Source: Pseudomonadota bacterium (GTDB lineage: Bacteria; Pseudomonadota; Alphaproteobacteria; Parvibaculales; Parvibaculaceae). Taken from it: a stretch of DNA of 5,194 nt. The stretch is taken from positions 1 through 5,194 of the forward strand of contig JAJXZC010000699.1 in the NCBI GenBank assembly GCA_021780275.1, read 5' to 3'. A program made the translations under genes and the position numbers. Every line of letters starts with the position of its first letter. Within the stretch, counting starts at the first letter, position 1. The notes beneath the pieces are model-generated. The model was not told the origin of the DNA. It did not search any database and was given only the letters and a program-made list of their open reading frames with translations. Shown piece after piece: positions 5,110 to 5,194 of the stretch.

Positions 5110-5134
5110 TTGCTGCTGGCAATAGGGGATGGTG
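5036..5134. other. unassigned sequence behind the recombinase 2 breakpoint
   Basis: About 100 bp with no recognisable gene start. One + frame ends at TAG 5123-5125 and reads R-Y-H-V-A-T-T-T-G-H-R-F-V-R-D-A-R-A-F-I-L-P-S, which could be the end of a broken coding region or chance. A 5-bp stem (TGCCA at 5100-5104, TGGCA at 5117-5121) has no T-run behind it. The boundary of whatever broke the recombinase lies here. Confidence 0.4.
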
Positions 5135-5194
5135 ATGAGCGAGCTTCCGATTGTCTCGTCGTTGCGCGAGAAGCGGTTGGAATTGGCTGGAATT
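5135..5194 (+). CDS. start of a small conserved-type hypothetical protein (partial)
   Basis: ATG 5135 has AGGGG at 5124-5128, spacing 6. An in-frame ATG at 5129 is also possible but overlaps that signal. The 20 visible codons read M-S-E-L-P-I-V-S-S-L-R-E-K-R-L-E-L-A-G-I and run off the window. The S-x-L-x-x-K-R-x-E-L-A-G start is familiar, from memory, from roughly 70-90-aa coiled-coil hypothetical proteins of Hyphomicrobiales, often found near mobile genes. I cannot name a function. It probably belongs to the DNA that interrupts element 2. Confidence 0.55.
   Translation, partial: MSELPIVSSLREKRLELAGI

Noticed and set aside
5100..5121. Possible terminator hairpin TGCCA ... TGGCA
   Set aside because: The stem is only 5 bp with a 12-nt loop and is not followed by a T-run.
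5155..5194. CRISPR-like or direct repeat (TGGAATT twice, 3 nt apart)
   Set aside because: Two 7-bp copies within a coding frame are explained by the Leu-Glu-Leu-Ala-Gly-Ile codons.

Overview
The window is a stack of nested mobile elements in high-GC DNA. The codon use and protein families (an IS3-type transposase with a Y-N-R-Q-R-P-H-S-S-L tail, a rhizobial-looking group II intron reverse transcriptase, DUF5372/DUF6788/large serine recombinase operons) suggest an alphaproteobacterium, probably of the order Hyphomicrobiales (Rhizobiales). This is an inference from sequence style. No housekeeping gene is present.

Layout. 1-146 (+) is the C-terminal end of an IS3-family transposase. About 155-191 is half of a hairpin-like sequence behind it. 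About 193-264 (-) holds domains VI and V of a group II intron, so the intron's 3' end abuts the IS3 tail. 279-1166 (-) is the C-terminal two thirds of the intron-encoded reverse transcriptase/maturase (RT). About 1165-3894 is a complete 2.7-kb element (element 1) on the + strand, with a DUF5372-like ORF, a 55-aa ORF and a 735-aa large serine recombinase whose starts are tightly coupled. 3892-4085 (-) resumes the same RT reading frame with its N-terminal palm part. About 4083-5035 (+) is the front part of a second, related element (element 2), with a DUF5372-like protein, a DUF6788-like protein, a small ORF and a recombinase that stops matching after about 40 residues. From about 5036 unrelated sequence follows, with the first 20 codons of a further small gene at 5135-5194.

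Main result. The two RT pieces join exactly. The minus-strand sequence ending AAATTC-TT at 3892 and the one starting TT-C-GAC-CGA at 1166 rebuild an uninterrupted K-F-F-D-R-V-H-H reading frame, with TT (or CTT) as the shared crossover. Element 1 is therefore a precise insertion by its own serine recombinase into the catalytic core of a group II intron RT. It separates the domain-A aspartate from the YADD box, so the RT is predicted to be dead until excision. Element 2 entered the same RT gene about 190 bp further toward its N-terminus, in the same orientation.

How the genes could work together: in both elements a DUF5372-like gene lies about 45 bp inside the left end and is followed by small ORFs and then the recombinase, so the operon looks like a minimal self-moving unit. 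The functions of the DUF5372, DUF6788 and small proteins are unknown; roles as integration or excision accessory factors are only inferred from gene order.
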